The notes beneath the pieces were generated by a model. It saw only the letters and a program-made list of their open reading frames with translations, did no database searches and was not told the origin of the DNA. A stretch of DNA of 64,000 bases. It comes from an uncultured Caulobacteraceae bacterium (lineage in GTDB: Bacteria > Pseudomonadota > Alphaproteobacteria > Caulobacterales > Caulobacteraceae). The stretch covers positions 310,001-374,000 of the forward strand of contig CAKZPF010000004.1 of the NCBI GenBank assembly GCA_937138625.1, in the 5' to 3' direction. This document shows, piece after piece, positions 1 through 9,119 of this stretch (positions are counted from its first letter, which is position 1; every line of letters begins with the position of its first letter). The translations under genes were made by a program, and so were the position numbers.

Positions 1-614
1 AGCACCGCCACAGTGGCCGCCGAGGTATGCACGCGCCCTTGGGTTTCCGTCTCAGGCACACGCTGCACCCGGTGCACACCACTTTCGAATTTCAGACGCC
101 CATAGACCTGGTCACCGTCAATATTGACGACGGCTTCCTTGACGCCGCCGCGATCGGATTCAGAACTCGAGACCACTTCGAAGCGCCAGCCTTGGGTCGC
201 CGCATAGCGCTGGTACATACGCAACAAATCACCGGCAAACAGAGCAGCCTCATCACCGCCCGTCCCGGCCCGAACCTCCAGGATCACGGGGAACTCATCG
301 GCCTTGTCCTTGGGCAGCAACTGCAGCTCTACGTCGTGCTCAAGCTCAGGCAGTTTGTCTTTTAATTCTTCCAGCTCGGCCTCAGCCAAGCCCCGCATTT
401 CTTTGTCGGTTTCCTCAGCGATCAGGCTTTTCAGCGATGCCACTTCATCACGCGCCGCCCGATAGGCTTCGATGGCACGCACAGTGGGCTCGAGACGCGC
501 GCGGTCTTTGGACAGTTCGACAATTTTGCTGCCGTCCGTTGTCTCGGACATGGCGGATTCCAGATCCTGGAAACGTTTTAGCATTGCATCAAGTTTGTCT
601 TCGGGCAGAGCCAT
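1..614 (-). CDS. prfA: Peptide chain release factor 1, N-terminal part (window-truncated)
   Basis: Translation from the ATG at 614 gives about 204 residues that match the N-terminal coiled-coil (PCRF) domain of bacterial release factor 1. They include the family block [20 protein letters not shown] and, near the truncated end, the stretch [20 protein letters not shown] that leads into the catalytic domain. The GGQ loop that triggers peptidyl-tRNA hydrolysis lies beyond the window. The TQGR spacing fits RF1 (UAA/UAG), not RF2, and there is no sign of the RF2 programmed frameshift. It sits 30 bp downstream of ispG on the same strand, so it is probably cotranscribed with it. prmC, which methylates the GGQ glutamine, often follows in this class but cannot be seen here. 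Confidence 0.95.
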   Translation of the reverse strand, partial: MALPEDKLDAMLKRFQDLESAMSETTDGSKIVELSKDRARLEPTVRAIEAYRAARDEVASLKSLIAEETDKEMRGLAEAELEELKDKLPELEHDVELQLLPKDKADEFPVILEVRAGTGGDEAALFAGDLLRMYQRYAATQGWRFEVVSSSESDRGGVKEAVVNIDGDQVYGRLKFESGVHRVQRVPETETQGRVHTSAATVAV

Positions 615-644
615 TATCAGGTCCTTTGGCGTTTCAAAAATCTG

Positions 645-1781
645 CTAAGCGGGTTCTGAGGTTTTATCAGAGGCGGCTTCAATTTCGGCGGCACGCGCCT
701 CCACCAGCTCAACAATATGATCAATCATCTCGTCATGGGCGCATTTGTGATCCGGCTTGCCCGCGACATAGACCATGCCCGATCCCGCACCGCCACCGGT
801 GAACCCCAGGTCTGTCAGTGCGGCCTCGCCCGGACCATTGACCACACAGCCAATGATCGACAGCGTTATGGGTGTGGCAATATGGGCCAAACGTTCATCA
901 AGGGTTTCGACGGTTTTGATCACCTCAAAGCCCTGGCGGGCGCAGCTGGGGCACGCGATGATGTTCACCCCACGATGACGCAGGTTCAAGGCCTTGAGGA
1001 GGTCAAAGCCAACCTTGACCTCTTCCACAGGATCAGCAGCCAAACTGACGCGAATGGTGTCACCAATGCCAGACCATAACAACATGCCCATCCCAATCGA
1101 GGACTTCACCGTGCCCATGCGCAAGGCGCCCGCTTCGGTGATGCCCAGGTGCAAGGGGGCGTCGGTGGCGTGGGCCAGGCCCTGATAGGCGGCCACCGCC
1201 AAAAACACATCTGAGGCTTTGACGCTGATTTTGTAGTTCAGAAAATCATGGTCATCCAAAATGCGGGCGTGGTCGAGCGCACTTTCCACCATGGCTTCGG
1301 GACAGGGCTCGCCATATTTCTCCAGCAAGTGGTGTTCCAGTGACCCTGCGTTCACGCCAATGCGAATGGCACAGCCGTGATCTTTGGCGGCCTGGATGAC
1401 CTCTTTCACACGGGCGGCCGAGCCAATGTTGCCGGGGTTGATGCGCAGGCACGCGGCCCCGGCCTTGGCGGCTTCGAGCGCGCGCTTATAATGAAAGTGA
1501 ATATCGGCAACGATGGGCACTTGTGCGGCCTTGACGATGGACTTCAACGCTTCGGTCGAAGCCTCGTCCGGGCACGAGACCCGCACCAGATCCGCCCCGG
1601 CGTCTTCCAATGCCTTCACCTGGGCGATGGTGGCCTGGGCGTCTGCCGTCAGGGTGTTGGTCATGGATTGCACAGAAATGGGCGCGTCGCCGCCAACGGC
1701 CACAGACCCCACCTGGATCTTGCGGCTGGGACGGCGGGTGATGGTGCGCCATGGGCGAATATGGTCGGCTGACGATGACAT
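645..1781 (-). CDS. ispG: 4-hydroxy-3-methylbut-2-enyl diphosphate synthase (flavodoxin)
   Basis: IspG (GcpE) is a cytoplasmic [4Fe-4S] enzyme that converts MEcPP to HMBPP in the non-mevalonate isoprenoid pathway. The TIM-barrel N-terminus carries the family start SVQSMTNT. The C-terminal part carries the cluster ligands in ACPSCARQ and [10 protein letters not shown] (about Cys277, Cys280, Cys312 and Glu319 from this start). I chose the ATG at 1781 because AGGA lies six bases upstream; a longer reading to 1802 starts at GTG without a visible site. Its length of 378 residues is normal for the shorter proteobacterial form. It lies between the RodZ-like gene and prfA, a common alphaproteobacterial order. 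Confidence 0.96.
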   Translation of the reverse strand: MSSSADHIRPWRTITRRPSRKIQVGSVAVGGDAPISVQSMTNTLTADAQATIAQVKALEDAGADLVRVSCPDEASTEALKSIVKAAQVPIVADIHFHYKRALEAAKAGAACLRINPGNIGSAARVKEVIQAAKDHGCAIRIGVNAGSLEHHLLEKYGEPCPEAMVESALDHARILDDHDFLNYKISVKASDVFLAVAAYQGLAHATDAPLHLGITEAGALRMGTVKSSIGMGMLLWSGIGDTIRVSLAADPVEEVKVGFDLLKALNLRHRGVNIIACPSCARQGFEVIKTVETLDERLAHIATPITLSIIGCVVNGPGEAALTDLGFTGGGAGSGMVYVAGKPDHKCAHDEMIDHIVELVEARAAEIEAASDKTSEPA

Positions 1782-1905
1782 ATCAGTCCTGTACATCACC
1801 ACGAAATTCTTGACCAGAGGGCTTATGCCCCCATCCCGTCCCGCGAACTAAGGTCGGGTTAGGCGTTTTACGGCGCTGAGTATGCCGTTGCGGCAAGCAA
1901 AGCCA

Positions 1906-2808
1906 CTACTCCTCACCCGAAGGGATGGGCTCCATGGCCACGCGCGGTCTGGGCGCGCTGGCGGCATCCACCGTGGCCGGTGCCTCAGCGGCAGGGGTGT
2001 CGTCATTCGATGACGTCGTGCTCGCCGCGTCATCAGCCGCCGCATCTGAGCTCGTCGCCGCCACTACGGCCTCTGGCTCGGGGGTCGGTTTGGCTACGGG
2101 TTTGGGTTCAGGTTTCGGGGCCGGTGTTTTGATCGTCGGCAGACGATCCGAGATATCGCCCGGCGCGCTCAGACTGGCCACCGTCGGCAAATCAGCTGCG
2201 GCGGGCACCATGTTTTGCCCCTCGGGCGCGACCACAGGCTGATCCGGTGCCGGCACAGGTGCGCTGAGCTGGATTGGCTCTGGATCCAAAAGCCGCGGGT
2301 CAACGGGTGACCAGGCCTCGGCGTCATTGACATTTTCGGCCACATCATCCGGCGGGTTCAGGCCGCGCCAGCCCGCAAAGACAATGGCCACCACCAACAG
2401 CCCCAAGGCCAAGGGCGTGCCCTTGGGCCAGTCCATTGGCCGGCGCATTTCACTGACACCGCTGACCACCTTGGGCGGAGCGGTGTCGTCAGGCCCAGTG
2501 ACTTCGGTGCGATAGCGTGCCGCCAGCACCTGGGCATCCAACCCGACCACATCGGCATATGATCGAATAAAGCCCAAGACATAGGTCAAGGCCGGCAATT
2601 GGCTGGTTTTGCCCTCTTCCAAGGCGCGCAGATAATGCAGGCGAATTTTGGTGGCCGCAGCGATGTCCTCAACGCTCAGGTCGGCGCGCACACGCGCGGC
2701 CTTCAGCTCATCCCCCACCGTAGACGGGCGATCGAACTCGGGATCATCGGTCGCCACCAAACGCAGTTTGGGACGAAGACGATCGTGCGGCGATGTGATG
2801 AGGCTCAT
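1906..2808 (-). CDS. RodZ-like helix-turn-helix membrane protein, short form
   Basis: About 300 residues. Residues 30-100 form a Cro/HTH_25-type helix-turn-helix (GDELKAARVRADLSVEDIAA, then YLRALEEGK and LGFIRSYADVVGLD), as in RodZ, which links MreB to the envelope elongasome. A single transmembrane helix follows at about residues 133-150 (LALGLLVVAIVFAGW). The rest is a Pro/Ala/Asp-rich tail without the periplasmic beta domain (DUF4115) that usually ends RodZ. It ends cleanly at a stop, so this looks like a true short form and not a frameshift. The ATG at 2808 gives a better start than the TTG two codons earlier. Its position upstream of ispG supports the RodZ assignment. Confidence 0.8.
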   Translation of the reverse strand: MSLITSPHDRLRPKLRLVATDDPEFDRPSTVGDELKAARVRADLSVEDIAAATKIRLHYLRALEEGKTSQLPALTYVLGFIRSYADVVGLDAQVLAARYRTEVTGPDDTAPPKVVSGVSEMRRPMDWPKGTPLALGLLVVAIVFAGWRGLNPPDDVAENVNDAEAWSPVDPRLLDPEPIQLSAPVPAPDQPVVAPEGQNMVPAAADLPTVASLSAPGDISDRLPTIKTPAPKPEPKPVAKPTPEPEAVVAATSSDAAADDAASTTSSNDDTPAAEAPATVDAASAPRPRVAMEPIPSGEE

Positions 2809-2945
2809 CGGCAATCAAACGGGTTATGTGGTGGGCGTGGGTCATAACGACTCAACGAATACCCACCTAGATAATACCGAAAAATCTAAAAATACACAAA
2901 CAGATGGCGGATTTCGGCAAAAGCTTATGGATTTTTTATGCTAGC

Positions 2946-4232
2946 CTAAGGGGTTGCGGCACAATTCTGGGTGGAAACTTCAGCCAAGCCATAAGCCGCA
3001 TGCAAGGCTTTTACTGCACTTTCAGCTTGGGCCTCATCGACCAACACGCTGATTTTGATCTCTGAGGTCGAGATCGCCTGGACATTGATTTTCTGTGCGG
3101 CCAATGTGGCAAACAAGGTTTGGGCCACCCCCGCGTGTGAGCGCATGCCCACACCAATCACCGAAACCTTGGCCACCCCCTCATCCAGCAGCACCTCGGA
3201 AAAGCCGATGGCCTCTTGCGCGGCTTTAACAGCGTTCATGGCCTTGCGCGCATCCCGCCGCCCCACGCTGAAGGCCAAATCCGCCCGCGCCTGGGCTTCG
3301 GATCGCGCCTGGACAATCATATCAACATTGATGTCCGCCGCCCCCAAGGCATCGAAGATCCGTGCCGCCGTGCCGGGATGATCGGGCAGATGACGCAGAG
3401 TAACTTTGGCCTCGTCCAAACTGTGCGCTACGGCACTGACCAAGCGATGTTCCATGATCTGATCCTCGTTCAAAATCCAGGTGCCGCCTCGGGGCTGGCC
3501 TGGCTCAGAAAAACTCGACAGCACCCGCACCGGCACCTGATGAGCATAGGCAAGCTCGACAGCGCGGGCTGCCAACACCTTGGCACCCATGGCCGCCATT
3601 TCCAGCATCTCGGGATAGCAAACTTGGGCCAAACGCCGGGCCTTGGGCTCGACGCGGGGATCGGTTGTATAGACGCCATCCACATCCGTATAAATATCAC
3701 ACGGAGCGTGCAGGGCCGCGGCCAAAGCCACCGCCGTGGTGTCCGAGCCCCCACGGCCCAGGGTTGTGATGCGCCCGTCGGCCCCCAAGCCCTGAAACCC
3801 CGGCACCACCGCCACCACACCCTGATCAATGGCGGGGCCCAAGGTGTCCGCCTCGACGCCCGTGATGCGGGCATGGCCATGGCCGGTGTCAGTGTGAATG
3901 GGCACTTGCCACCCCAGCCAGGATCGCGAGGCCACCCCCAAATTGCGCAAAACCATGGTCATCAGGCCGGCCGTGACCTGCTCGCCGGATGAGACCACCA
4001 CGTCATACTCATCCTCGCCATCCCCGAGACCCGGTGCCGGCGGCCCCGCCACATCCGTCCAGGTCACATATTGATTGGTCACCCCAGCCATGGCCGAAAC
4101 CACCACCGCCACGGCCTTGCCGGCCTTGACCTCGGCGGCCACCAGCTCGGCCGCGCGACGAATGCGGGTCATATCGGCGACCGATGTGCCGCCGAATTTC
4201 ATCACCAATCGGCTGTGGGGTCTGGGCATCAT
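2946..4232 (-). CDS. lysC: Aspartate kinase
   Basis: This cytoplasmic kinase phosphorylates L-aspartate, the first step toward lysine, threonine and methionine. The kinase domain starts with VMKFGGTSVADM (residues 10-21) and carries VVSAMAGVTN and the phosphate-binding GRGGSDTTAVALAAAL. The last 160 residues form two ACT domains (for example VTLRHLPDHPGTAARIF and VSVIGVGMRSHAGVAQTLF) typical of feedback-inhibited aspartokinases. The length of 428 residues is standard for the monofunctional form. The start has two ATG codons in a row (4232 and 4229). It is divergent from ubiG, with 88 bp between the two starts. Confidence 0.96.
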   Translation of the reverse strand: MMPRPHSRLVMKFGGTSVADMTRIRRAAELVAAEVKAGKAVAVVVSAMAGVTNQYVTWTDVAGPPAPGLGDGEDEYDVVVSSGEQVTAGLMTMVLRNLGVASRSWLGWQVPIHTDTGHGHARITGVEADTLGPAIDQGVVAVVPGFQGLGADGRITTLGRGGSDTTAVALAAALHAPCDIYTDVDGVYTTDPRVEPKARRLAQVCYPEMLEMAAMGAKVLAARAVELAYAHQVPVRVLSSFSEPGQPRGGTWILNEDQIMEHRLVSAVAHSLDEAKVTLRHLPDHPGTAARIFDALGAADINVDMIVQARSEAQARADLAFSVGRRDARKAMNAVKAAQEAIGFSEVLLDEGVAKVSVIGVGMRSHAGVAQTLFATLAAQKINVQAISTSEIKISVLVDEAQAESAVKALHAAYGLAEVSTQNCAATP

Positions 4233-4320
4233 TGGGGACTTGCACTGCGGGGTGTAGGTATCATCATTTGGCTTTACTTTATGCTGGCCACAGGGATCAA
4301 GCCAGGCTATTCATGCGCCC

Positions 4321-5118
4321 ATGACAAAGGCCCAGAACAGCACCGTTGATCCCGCCGATATCGCCCGGTTTTCCGCCATCGCCGATGAGTGGTGGGATCC
4401 CCATGGCAAGTTTAAACCTTTGCACATTTTCAACCCCACGCGCCTGAAGTTTATCCGCGAGGTGGTGTGCGAACATTTTGACCGACCGCTGGATGGGGCC
4501 ACGCCCTTCACAGGGTTGCGGCTTTTGGATGTGGGCTGCGGCGGGGGCTTGTTATCTGAGCCCATGGCGCGCTTGGGGGCCGAAGTCACGGGCATTGATG
4601 CGGCTCAGAAAAACACCCAAGTTGCCCAGGTGCATGCCGAGCAACAAGGCCTAGAGGTCACCTATCGTCACACCACCATCGAAGATCTGGTGGCGAGCCA
4701 AACCGCGCCCTTTGACGTGATTTTGAACATGGAAGTGGTCGAGCATGTCGCCGATCCCGGGTTATTTCTTCAGAGTTGTGCGCGGTTGTTGAAACCTGGC
4801 GGGGTGATGATCATGGCCACGCTGAACCGCACCCCAAAATCTTTTGCCTTGGGCATTGTGGGTGCCGAATATATCCTGCGTTGGTTGCCCCGGGGCACGC
4901 ACGATTGGCGGCAATTCCTGCGTCCGGACGAATTGAAATCCTTGTTGGCCGATACGCCGCTGGTGCTGGACAGCCCGGTGGGCGTCAGTTTCAATCCCCT
5001 GACCTGGAAATGGTCGCTCAGCACAGACACCAGTGTCAACTATATGATGGTGGCGCGGAACCCCGTCGTCGAAACCGCTTCCACAGATGATGAAGCCGTT
5101 GAGCCCGCCACGCTTTAG
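4321..5118 (+). CDS. ubiG: Ubiquinone biosynthesis O-methyltransferase UbiG
   Basis: This SAM-dependent class I methyltransferase performs both O-methylations in ubiquinone synthesis. It carries the family N-terminus [21 protein letters not shown] and [12 protein letters not shown], and the SAM-binding [19 protein letters not shown] (about residues 68-86). It also has the later motifs [13 protein letters not shown] and [20 protein letters not shown]. The length of 265 residues fits. It is divergent from lysC, a common alphaproteobacterial arrangement. Coq7 at 49944 belongs to the same pathway. Confidence 0.96.
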   Translation: MTKAQNSTVDPADIARFSAIADEWWDPHGKFKPLHIFNPTRLKFIREVVCEHFDRPLDGATPFTGLRLLDVGCGGGLLSEPMARLGAEVTGIDAAQKNTQVAQVHAEQQGLEVTYRHTTIEDLVASQTAPFDVILNMEVVEHVADPGLFLQSCARLLKPGGVMIMATLNRTPKSFALGIVGAEYILRWLPRGTHDWRQFLRPDELKSLLADTPLVLDSPVGVSFNPLTWKWSLSTDTSVNYMMVARNPVVETASTDDEAVEPATL

Positions 5119-5124
5119 TGAGTT

Positions 5125-5541
5125 CTAATTCAAGTGACGGTCGTCAGGGTTCAATACATCTGGCAGGGGCGCGATGGGCACGTCGTCTTTGATCAGCGCC
5201 TTGACCTCATCTTGGCTGGCTTGACCATAGATGGGTTTGGGGGCCGTCAGCCCTTCGTGCATGGCGCGAGCCTCTTTGGCAAAGTTCTCGCCAACATTGG
5301 TGAAGGTCTCTTTGATCGTGTGCTTGGCCTTGGTGATCTGCTCGGCCAGGGCGTGGCGCGCCGCCTCGCGTTGGCGCCCTGTGCTGATGTTTGGTGCCAC
5401 CAGCGCTTTATGAATGGCGCTATCGCCACATAGCGGACAGGTGATCAGACCTTTATCATTTTGGCTTTTGAAATCATCGCTCGATGAAAACCAGCCTTCA
5501 AACGGATGGTCTTGGCCACACAGCAAATCATATTTGATCAT
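5125..5541 (-). CDS. DUF1178 family protein
   Basis: 138 residues. It starts MIKYDLLCGQDHPFEGWFSS and carries a CPLC pair (Cys35, Cys38) that with earlier cysteines looks like a small zinc ribbon. This is the DUF1178 signature of Alpha- and Betaproteobacteria. Function is unknown. Its start overlaps the stop of the amidase gene by four bases (ATGA), so the two are translationally coupled. The order amidase–DUF1178 is conserved in the class, which suggests a shared but unproven role. The C-terminal half is charged and probably helical. Confidence 0.88.
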   Translation of the reverse strand: MIKYDLLCGQDHPFEGWFSSSDDFKSQNDKGLITCPLCGDSAIHKALVAPNISTGRQREAARHALAEQITKAKHTIKETFTNVGENFAKEARAMHEGLTAPKPIYGQASQDEVKALIKDDVPIAPLPDVLNPDDRHLN

Positions 5542-6374
5542 GACCGCAACCCCGTGTCACCAGGCCCGGTGGTGGGGCGCTCATGCTGCAGGTTGGGAAC
5601 TTTTCTGCGCGCGGCGTGGACAGCCGTCATGTCAATGTCAGCGGTGATCACACCCGGTTGATCGTCAGGCTTTTCTGCCAAAACCTCACCCCAGGGGCCA
5701 ATGATCAAACTGTGCCCAAAGGTGCGGCGGCCATCTTGGTGGTGTCCACCTTGCGCCGCAGCGATGACGAAACTGCCGGTTTCAATGGCGCGCGCTCGTG
5801 TCAGCACATGCCAATGGGCCTGGCCCGTGGGCACGGTAAAGGCGGCGGGAACGAAATGGGCAAGGGCCCCGGCATGGGCCAATCGCCAATATTGCTGGGC
5901 AAAGCGCACATCATAACAAATGCTCAGTCCCAACCGTCCCCACGGCGTGTCGACTGTGGCCAAACGATCGCCGGGGGCATAGGTGGCCGACTCGCGATAG
6001 CTTTCCCCCCCATCCAAATCTACATCAAACAGGTGCACTTTGTCGTACTGAGCCGCCAATTGACCCGAGGGTGAAAACACCAGGCTGCGGTTGGCCGCGC
6101 GGCCATCCGCTCCCTGCACCATCACCGAACCCAAATGTAGCCAGATGTTCAAATCCTGCGCCCAGCCGCTGGCGGCCTGCACCACCACATCCTGATCCAT
6201 CGGGCGCAAATTGGCCCTAAGACGGGTGATGTCACGATCCAAAAGATTGCTGCCTTCAGGCGTCGAGACACAGTCAGCGCCCTGGGCGTGGGCTTGGCGC
6301 ACCAGATCCTGTAGAGCCTTGAGGTTATCAGCGGGCACCACCCCCGCACACATTTGCACGCAGGCGACACGCAT
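5538..6374 (-). CDS. Carbon-nitrogen hydrolase, Nit2/omega-amidase type
   Basis: 278 residues of the nitrilase superfamily. The catalytic triad is visible: Glu40 in STPEGSN, Lys112 in YDKVHLFDVD and Cys153 in SICYDVRF. The block CYDVRFAQQYWRLAHAGA and the following FTVPTGQAHWHVLTRARAIE place it in the NIT1/NIT2-like branch. That branch cleaves alpha-ketoglutaramate or deaminated glutathione and so acts as a metabolite-repair enzyme. The substrate cannot be fixed from sequence. The gene grxC lies three bases upstream, which fits a glutathione link, and DUF1178 overlaps its end. Confidence 0.9.
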   Translation of the reverse strand: MRVACVQMCAGVVPADNLKALQDLVRQAHAQGADCVSTPEGSNLLDRDITRLRANLRPMDQDVVVQAASGWAQDLNIWLHLGSVMVQGADGRAANRSLVFSPSGQLAAQYDKVHLFDVDLDGGESYRESATYAPGDRLATVDTPWGRLGLSICYDVRFAQQYWRLAHAGALAHFVPAAFTVPTGQAHWHVLTRARAIETGSFVIAAAQGGHHQDGRRTFGHSLIIGPWGEVLAEKPDDQPGVITADIDMTAVHAARRKVPNLQHERPTTGPGDTGLRS

Positions 6375-6377
6375 GAC

Positions 6378-6635
6378 CTAGTCCGCCAATTTCTCGTCCA
6401 AACGACCGGAATAGTTCAACATCATCATATCGTCGCAACTGCCGATATGCTCGTCACCAATGAAGATCTGCGGATAGGTCCGCCGCCCATGGGATCGGGC
6501 CAACATTTCCTCGCGCTTGATCGGATCTTCCGAGGCCACGATCTCGACGATTTCAGCCCCTTTTTCTTGCAAGACCTCCATCGCCCGCACGCAATAGGGA
6601 CAACCCGGCTTGGTATAGATGGTTACTGGTTTCAT
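6378..6635 (-). CDS. grxC: Glutaredoxin 3
   Basis: 85-residue glutaredoxin with the dithiol active site GCPYCVRA (Cys12, Cys15), the cis-proline motif RTYPQIFIGDEHIGSCDD and the usual C-terminal helix. It reduces protein disulfides and glutathione mixed disulfides in the cytoplasm. The start at 6635 gives MKPVTIYTKPG, the normal N-terminus; an open frame continues 11 codons upstream but adds a non-homologous extension. It lies between comF and the amidase, an arrangement shared by many Alphaproteobacteria. Confidence 0.95.
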   Translation of the reverse strand: MKPVTIYTKPGCPYCVRAMEVLQEKGAEIVEIVASEDPIKREEMLARSHGRRTYPQIFIGDEHIGSCDDMMMLNYSGRLDEKLAD

Positions 6636-6689
6636 GCCCTTTACATGGGCGCAATTGCAGAAAAACACAAGGGTGGCGCTCGCCCCGCC

Positions 6690-7457
6690 TTAGGTTGACG
6701 AAGGCAACACCCGCGCCACCGTCAGCACGCGCACAGATCGGGCACCGGCCTTCAGCAGCGTGGCCGCACAGGCCTCGACGGTGGCCCCCGTGGTCATCAC
6801 ATCATCCACCAGCACCAGGCGCTTGTCATGAATTTTCGAGGTTTGGCGCACAGCAAAGGCCCCTTTGACATTGGCCAGGCGATCGGCGCGGCTTTTGTGA
6901 CCTTGGCTGGCGGTTGGGCGCACACGATACAAGGCACCGCTGATCATGGGCACGCCCCAGGCCCGCCCCAGGCCACGGGCCAGTTCGGCGGCCTGGTTAT
7001 ACCGCCGAGCCCACAACCGGGTGGCATGCAGGGGCACGGGGATCAGCGCGTCGGTGTCCGCCTGCCAATCCTGTCCCACGCGCTGCAATTGCCGTAGAAA
7101 AAACGCCAAACCATCGGCATGACCCCCATGTTTAAAACGCAAAATCATCGCCCGGGCCCCATCGGTATAGGCAAAGGCCGATCGAGCCTGTTGGTACACC
7201 GGGGCCTCGATTGTGCACTTGGCGCACAGGCTTTCGGCATCTAGGGCAAATTCAAACGGGAAACCACAGGCCTGACACCATGGGGCCTCGAGCAAACGCA
7301 GTTGAGACCAGCCCTGAGGCGACAGGTGCCCGGCCTCAGCAACCGGCTGGAGGGTTACCGGGCATGTGGGCGGCACCAGCAGGTCCACAACCTGGCGGGC
7401 CAGGCGCTGGGGCACAGCCGGCAGCTGGGATTTGCTTTTCAGGGCTTGACGGGTCAT
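6690..7457 (-). CDS. comF: ComF family phosphoribosyltransferase-like protein
   Basis: 255 residues. An N-terminal zinc-finger-like part (PPTCPVTLQPV, then CQACGFPFEFALDAESLCAKC) is followed by a type I phosphoribosyltransferase fold with the PRPP loop LVLVDDVMTTGATVEAC. ComF proteins support DNA uptake in competent bacteria and occur widely as single genes elsewhere. The substrate is unknown. The ATG at 7457 is the sensible start; the frame runs open upstream through the divergent methyltransferase but that part has no family resemblance. It is probably the first gene of the comF–grxC–amidase–DUF1178 run. Confidence 0.92.
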   Translation of the reverse strand: MTRQALKSKSQLPAVPQRLARQVVDLLVPPTCPVTLQPVAEAGHLSPQGWSQLRLLEAPWCQACGFPFEFALDAESLCAKCTIEAPVYQQARSAFAYTDGARAMILRFKHGGHADGLAFFLRQLQRVGQDWQADTDALIPVPLHATRLWARRYNQAAELARGLGRAWGVPMISGALYRVRPTASQGHKSRADRLANVKGAFAVRQTSKIHDKRLVLVDDVMTTGATVEACAATLLKAGARSVRVLTVARVLPSST

Positions 7458-7466
7458 ATGCACACA

Positions 7467-8345
7467 ATGAGCGCCCACGCACCCCTTTTCAATATGGATC
7501 GTTACCGCCAGCATTTGCGACGGGCGAGGCGCACCTATGGCCAAGCTGAAACCTTCAAACAGCTTGTGGCTGACGATTTCGCTGAGCGCATTGCTTTGAT
7601 CAATCGCCCGTTCGACCTCGCGCTCGATTTGGGCTGCCGCACCGGCGCGATGGCCCGTGCCCTTGAGGCCTGTCCCGACGCGCAGGCCAAGATCAAAACC
7701 CTGATCCAAGCGGATTGGGTGGCTGATTTTACGCCAGACCAAGACCTGGTTCTGGATCCAGATCATTTTGCCCTGAAAGACGAACAGTTTCATCTGATCC
7801 TGGCGGGCCTGAGCTTGCATGTCATCAATGACTTGCCCGGCGCCTTAATCCAAATTCGTAGGGCTTTGCGACCGGATGGTCTGTTTCTGGGCGCGGTGTA
7901 CGGCCCCAATACTCTACAAGAATGGCGAGACAGCCTGATGACCGCCGAGCTGGAGCTGACGGGCGGGGCGGCGCAACGCTTTGCGCCCCTGATTGATGTG
8001 CGGGATCTGGGCAGCTTGTTGCAAAGGGCTGGCTTAGCCCTGCCGGTGACCGATATCGACACCCATGTGGTGCGCTATGACCACCCCTTGGCGGTGCTGC
8101 AGGATCTGCGGCATCTGGGCGAGACCTTGATGCTCAGCACATCACCAGCACCATTAAAGAAAGCGGTTCTCGTCCGTGCCGTTGAAATATATCAGGACCG
8201 CTATACGGACTCGGATGGGCGGGTACGGGCGACACTGGAAATTGTCACGGCGTCTGGCTGGGCACCCCATGACAGCCAGCAAAAACCATTACGCCCCGGC
8301 GAAGCTGACATCAGCTTGGCCGAGGCGCTGAGAACTCAGAACTGA
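7467..8345 (+). CDS. BioC/NDUFAF5-like SAM-dependent methyltransferase
   Basis: About 292 residues. The N-terminus NMDRYRQHLRRARRTYG matches the NDUFAF5 and BioC-like family, followed by a SAM motif LALDLGCRTGAMARAL and the later block LILAGLSLHVINDLPGALIQIRRALRPDGLFLGAVYG. In mitochondria NDUFAF5 acts in complex I assembly; the bacterial homologues divergent from comF are usually left as methyltransferases of unknown target. Starts at 7458, 7467 and 7494 are all possible. The gene lies back to back with comF, so promoter elements must overlap coding sequence. Confidence 0.85.
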   Translation: MSAHAPLFNMDRYRQHLRRARRTYGQAETFKQLVADDFAERIALINRPFDLALDLGCRTGAMARALEACPDAQAKIKTLIQADWVADFTPDQDLVLDPDHFALKDEQFHLILAGLSLHVINDLPGALIQIRRALRPDGLFLGAVYGPNTLQEWRDSLMTAELELTGGAAQRFAPLIDVRDLGSLLQRAGLALPVTDIDTHVVRYDHPLAVLQDLRHLGETLMLSTSPAPLKKAVLVRAVEIYQDRYTDSDGRVRATLEIVTASGWAPHDSQQKPLRPGEADISLAEALRTQN

Positions 8346-8360
8346 CTGAGAAGAGTGGAA

Positions 8361-8549
8361 TTAGTTAGAAGCCGCTTCCACTTCGTCAGCAATGTTGCTG
8401 AAGGTGTTGGACAGCGCGTTCCCGGTCAGGGTCAGCGACAGAATCAACACGACAGCGATCAAAGCGGCGATCAGGCCATATTCAATGGCGGTGGCACCGT
8501 TTTCGTCTTTGCGGAAAGCTTTCAGAGTTTTGTTCACGAACTTGTGCAT
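8361..8549 (-). CDS. Flp family type IVb pilin
   Basis: 62 residues with the Flp/Fap pilin layout: a short basic leader (MHKFVNKTLKAFRKDENG), then the mature hydrophobic helix ATAIEYGLIAALIAVVLILS. The prepilin peptidase should cut after the Gly before ATAIEYGL, and the Glu at position 5 of the mature part is present. The tad secretion genes that assemble it are not in the window. It lies 12 bp downstream of mutT on the same strand, yet its function is unrelated and it may have its own promoter. Confidence 0.93.
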   Translation of the reverse strand: MHKFVNKTLKAFRKDENGATAIEYGLIAALIAVVLILSLTLTGNALSNTFSNIADEVEAASN

Positions 8550-8561
8550 TGTATTTCCCCT

Positions 8562-8984
8562 TTAGATTTGGTCCTTTAAAGTCGCAACCAGGTGAACATC
8601 TGCCGGGGGCATGTCGTACTCACCAAGTTGTGATGTCCTGACCCATGCAAGGGGCTGGCCAAGTCGTGATTGGGGGGTTTTGTGCCATTTTCGGCACAGA
8701 TACAGCAGAATCACCAGGTTCATGCCATCCGCACTGTGCGAAGAAAAGACACAGGGCGCGAGACAACTTTCCCAAACTGAGACATCCAACTCTTCGTCCA
8801 ATTCACGGATCAAGGCCTGTTCCGGCGTTTCACCAGGGTCGACCTTGCCGCCGGGGAACTCCCACAAGCCGCCCATGGGCTTGTGGTCGGGACGTTTTTG
8901 AATCAAAACGCGGCCATCACGGTCAACGAGGGCGGCGGCGACTACGGTCGTGATCGCGGGGCGGGATTGGGTCTCATCGCTCAT
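8562..8984 (-). CDS. mutT: 8-oxo-dGTP diphosphatase (Nudix hydrolase)
   Basis: 140 residues with a full Nudix box (about residues 42-65): GGKVDPGETPEQALIRELDE followed by ELDV, which has the required G-x5-E-x7-RE-x-x-EE spacing. The preceding VLIQKRPDHKPMGGLWEFPG is characteristic of MutT, which hydrolyses 8-oxo-dGTP to prevent AT-to-CG transversions. It is divergent from secA. A mutT gene near secA is common in Alphaproteobacteria, although the argJ gene often found with it is absent. Confidence 0.92.
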   Translation of the reverse strand: MSDETQSRPAITTVVAAALVDRDGRVLIQKRPDHKPMGGLWEFPGGKVDPGETPEQALIRELDEELDVSVWESCLAPCVFSSHSADGMNLVILLYLCRKWHKTPQSRLGQPLAWVRTSQLGEYDMPPADVHLVATLKDQI

Positions 8985-9119
8985 GACGGCTCCTTAGCAC
9001 ACCCGGACACAATGTCCATTTGCATAGGCCATTGGGAGGGGCGCGACCGTCTGTGACGTTGACAGTTGGCAGGGGCGCTCCTAACTAAACAGATTAAAGC
9101 TCTAACCCGTGGTGACGTT

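Noticed and set aside
7458-7820. N-terminal extension of comF by 121 codons
   Set aside because: The extension runs antisense through the methyltransferase gene and has no resemblance to ComF.
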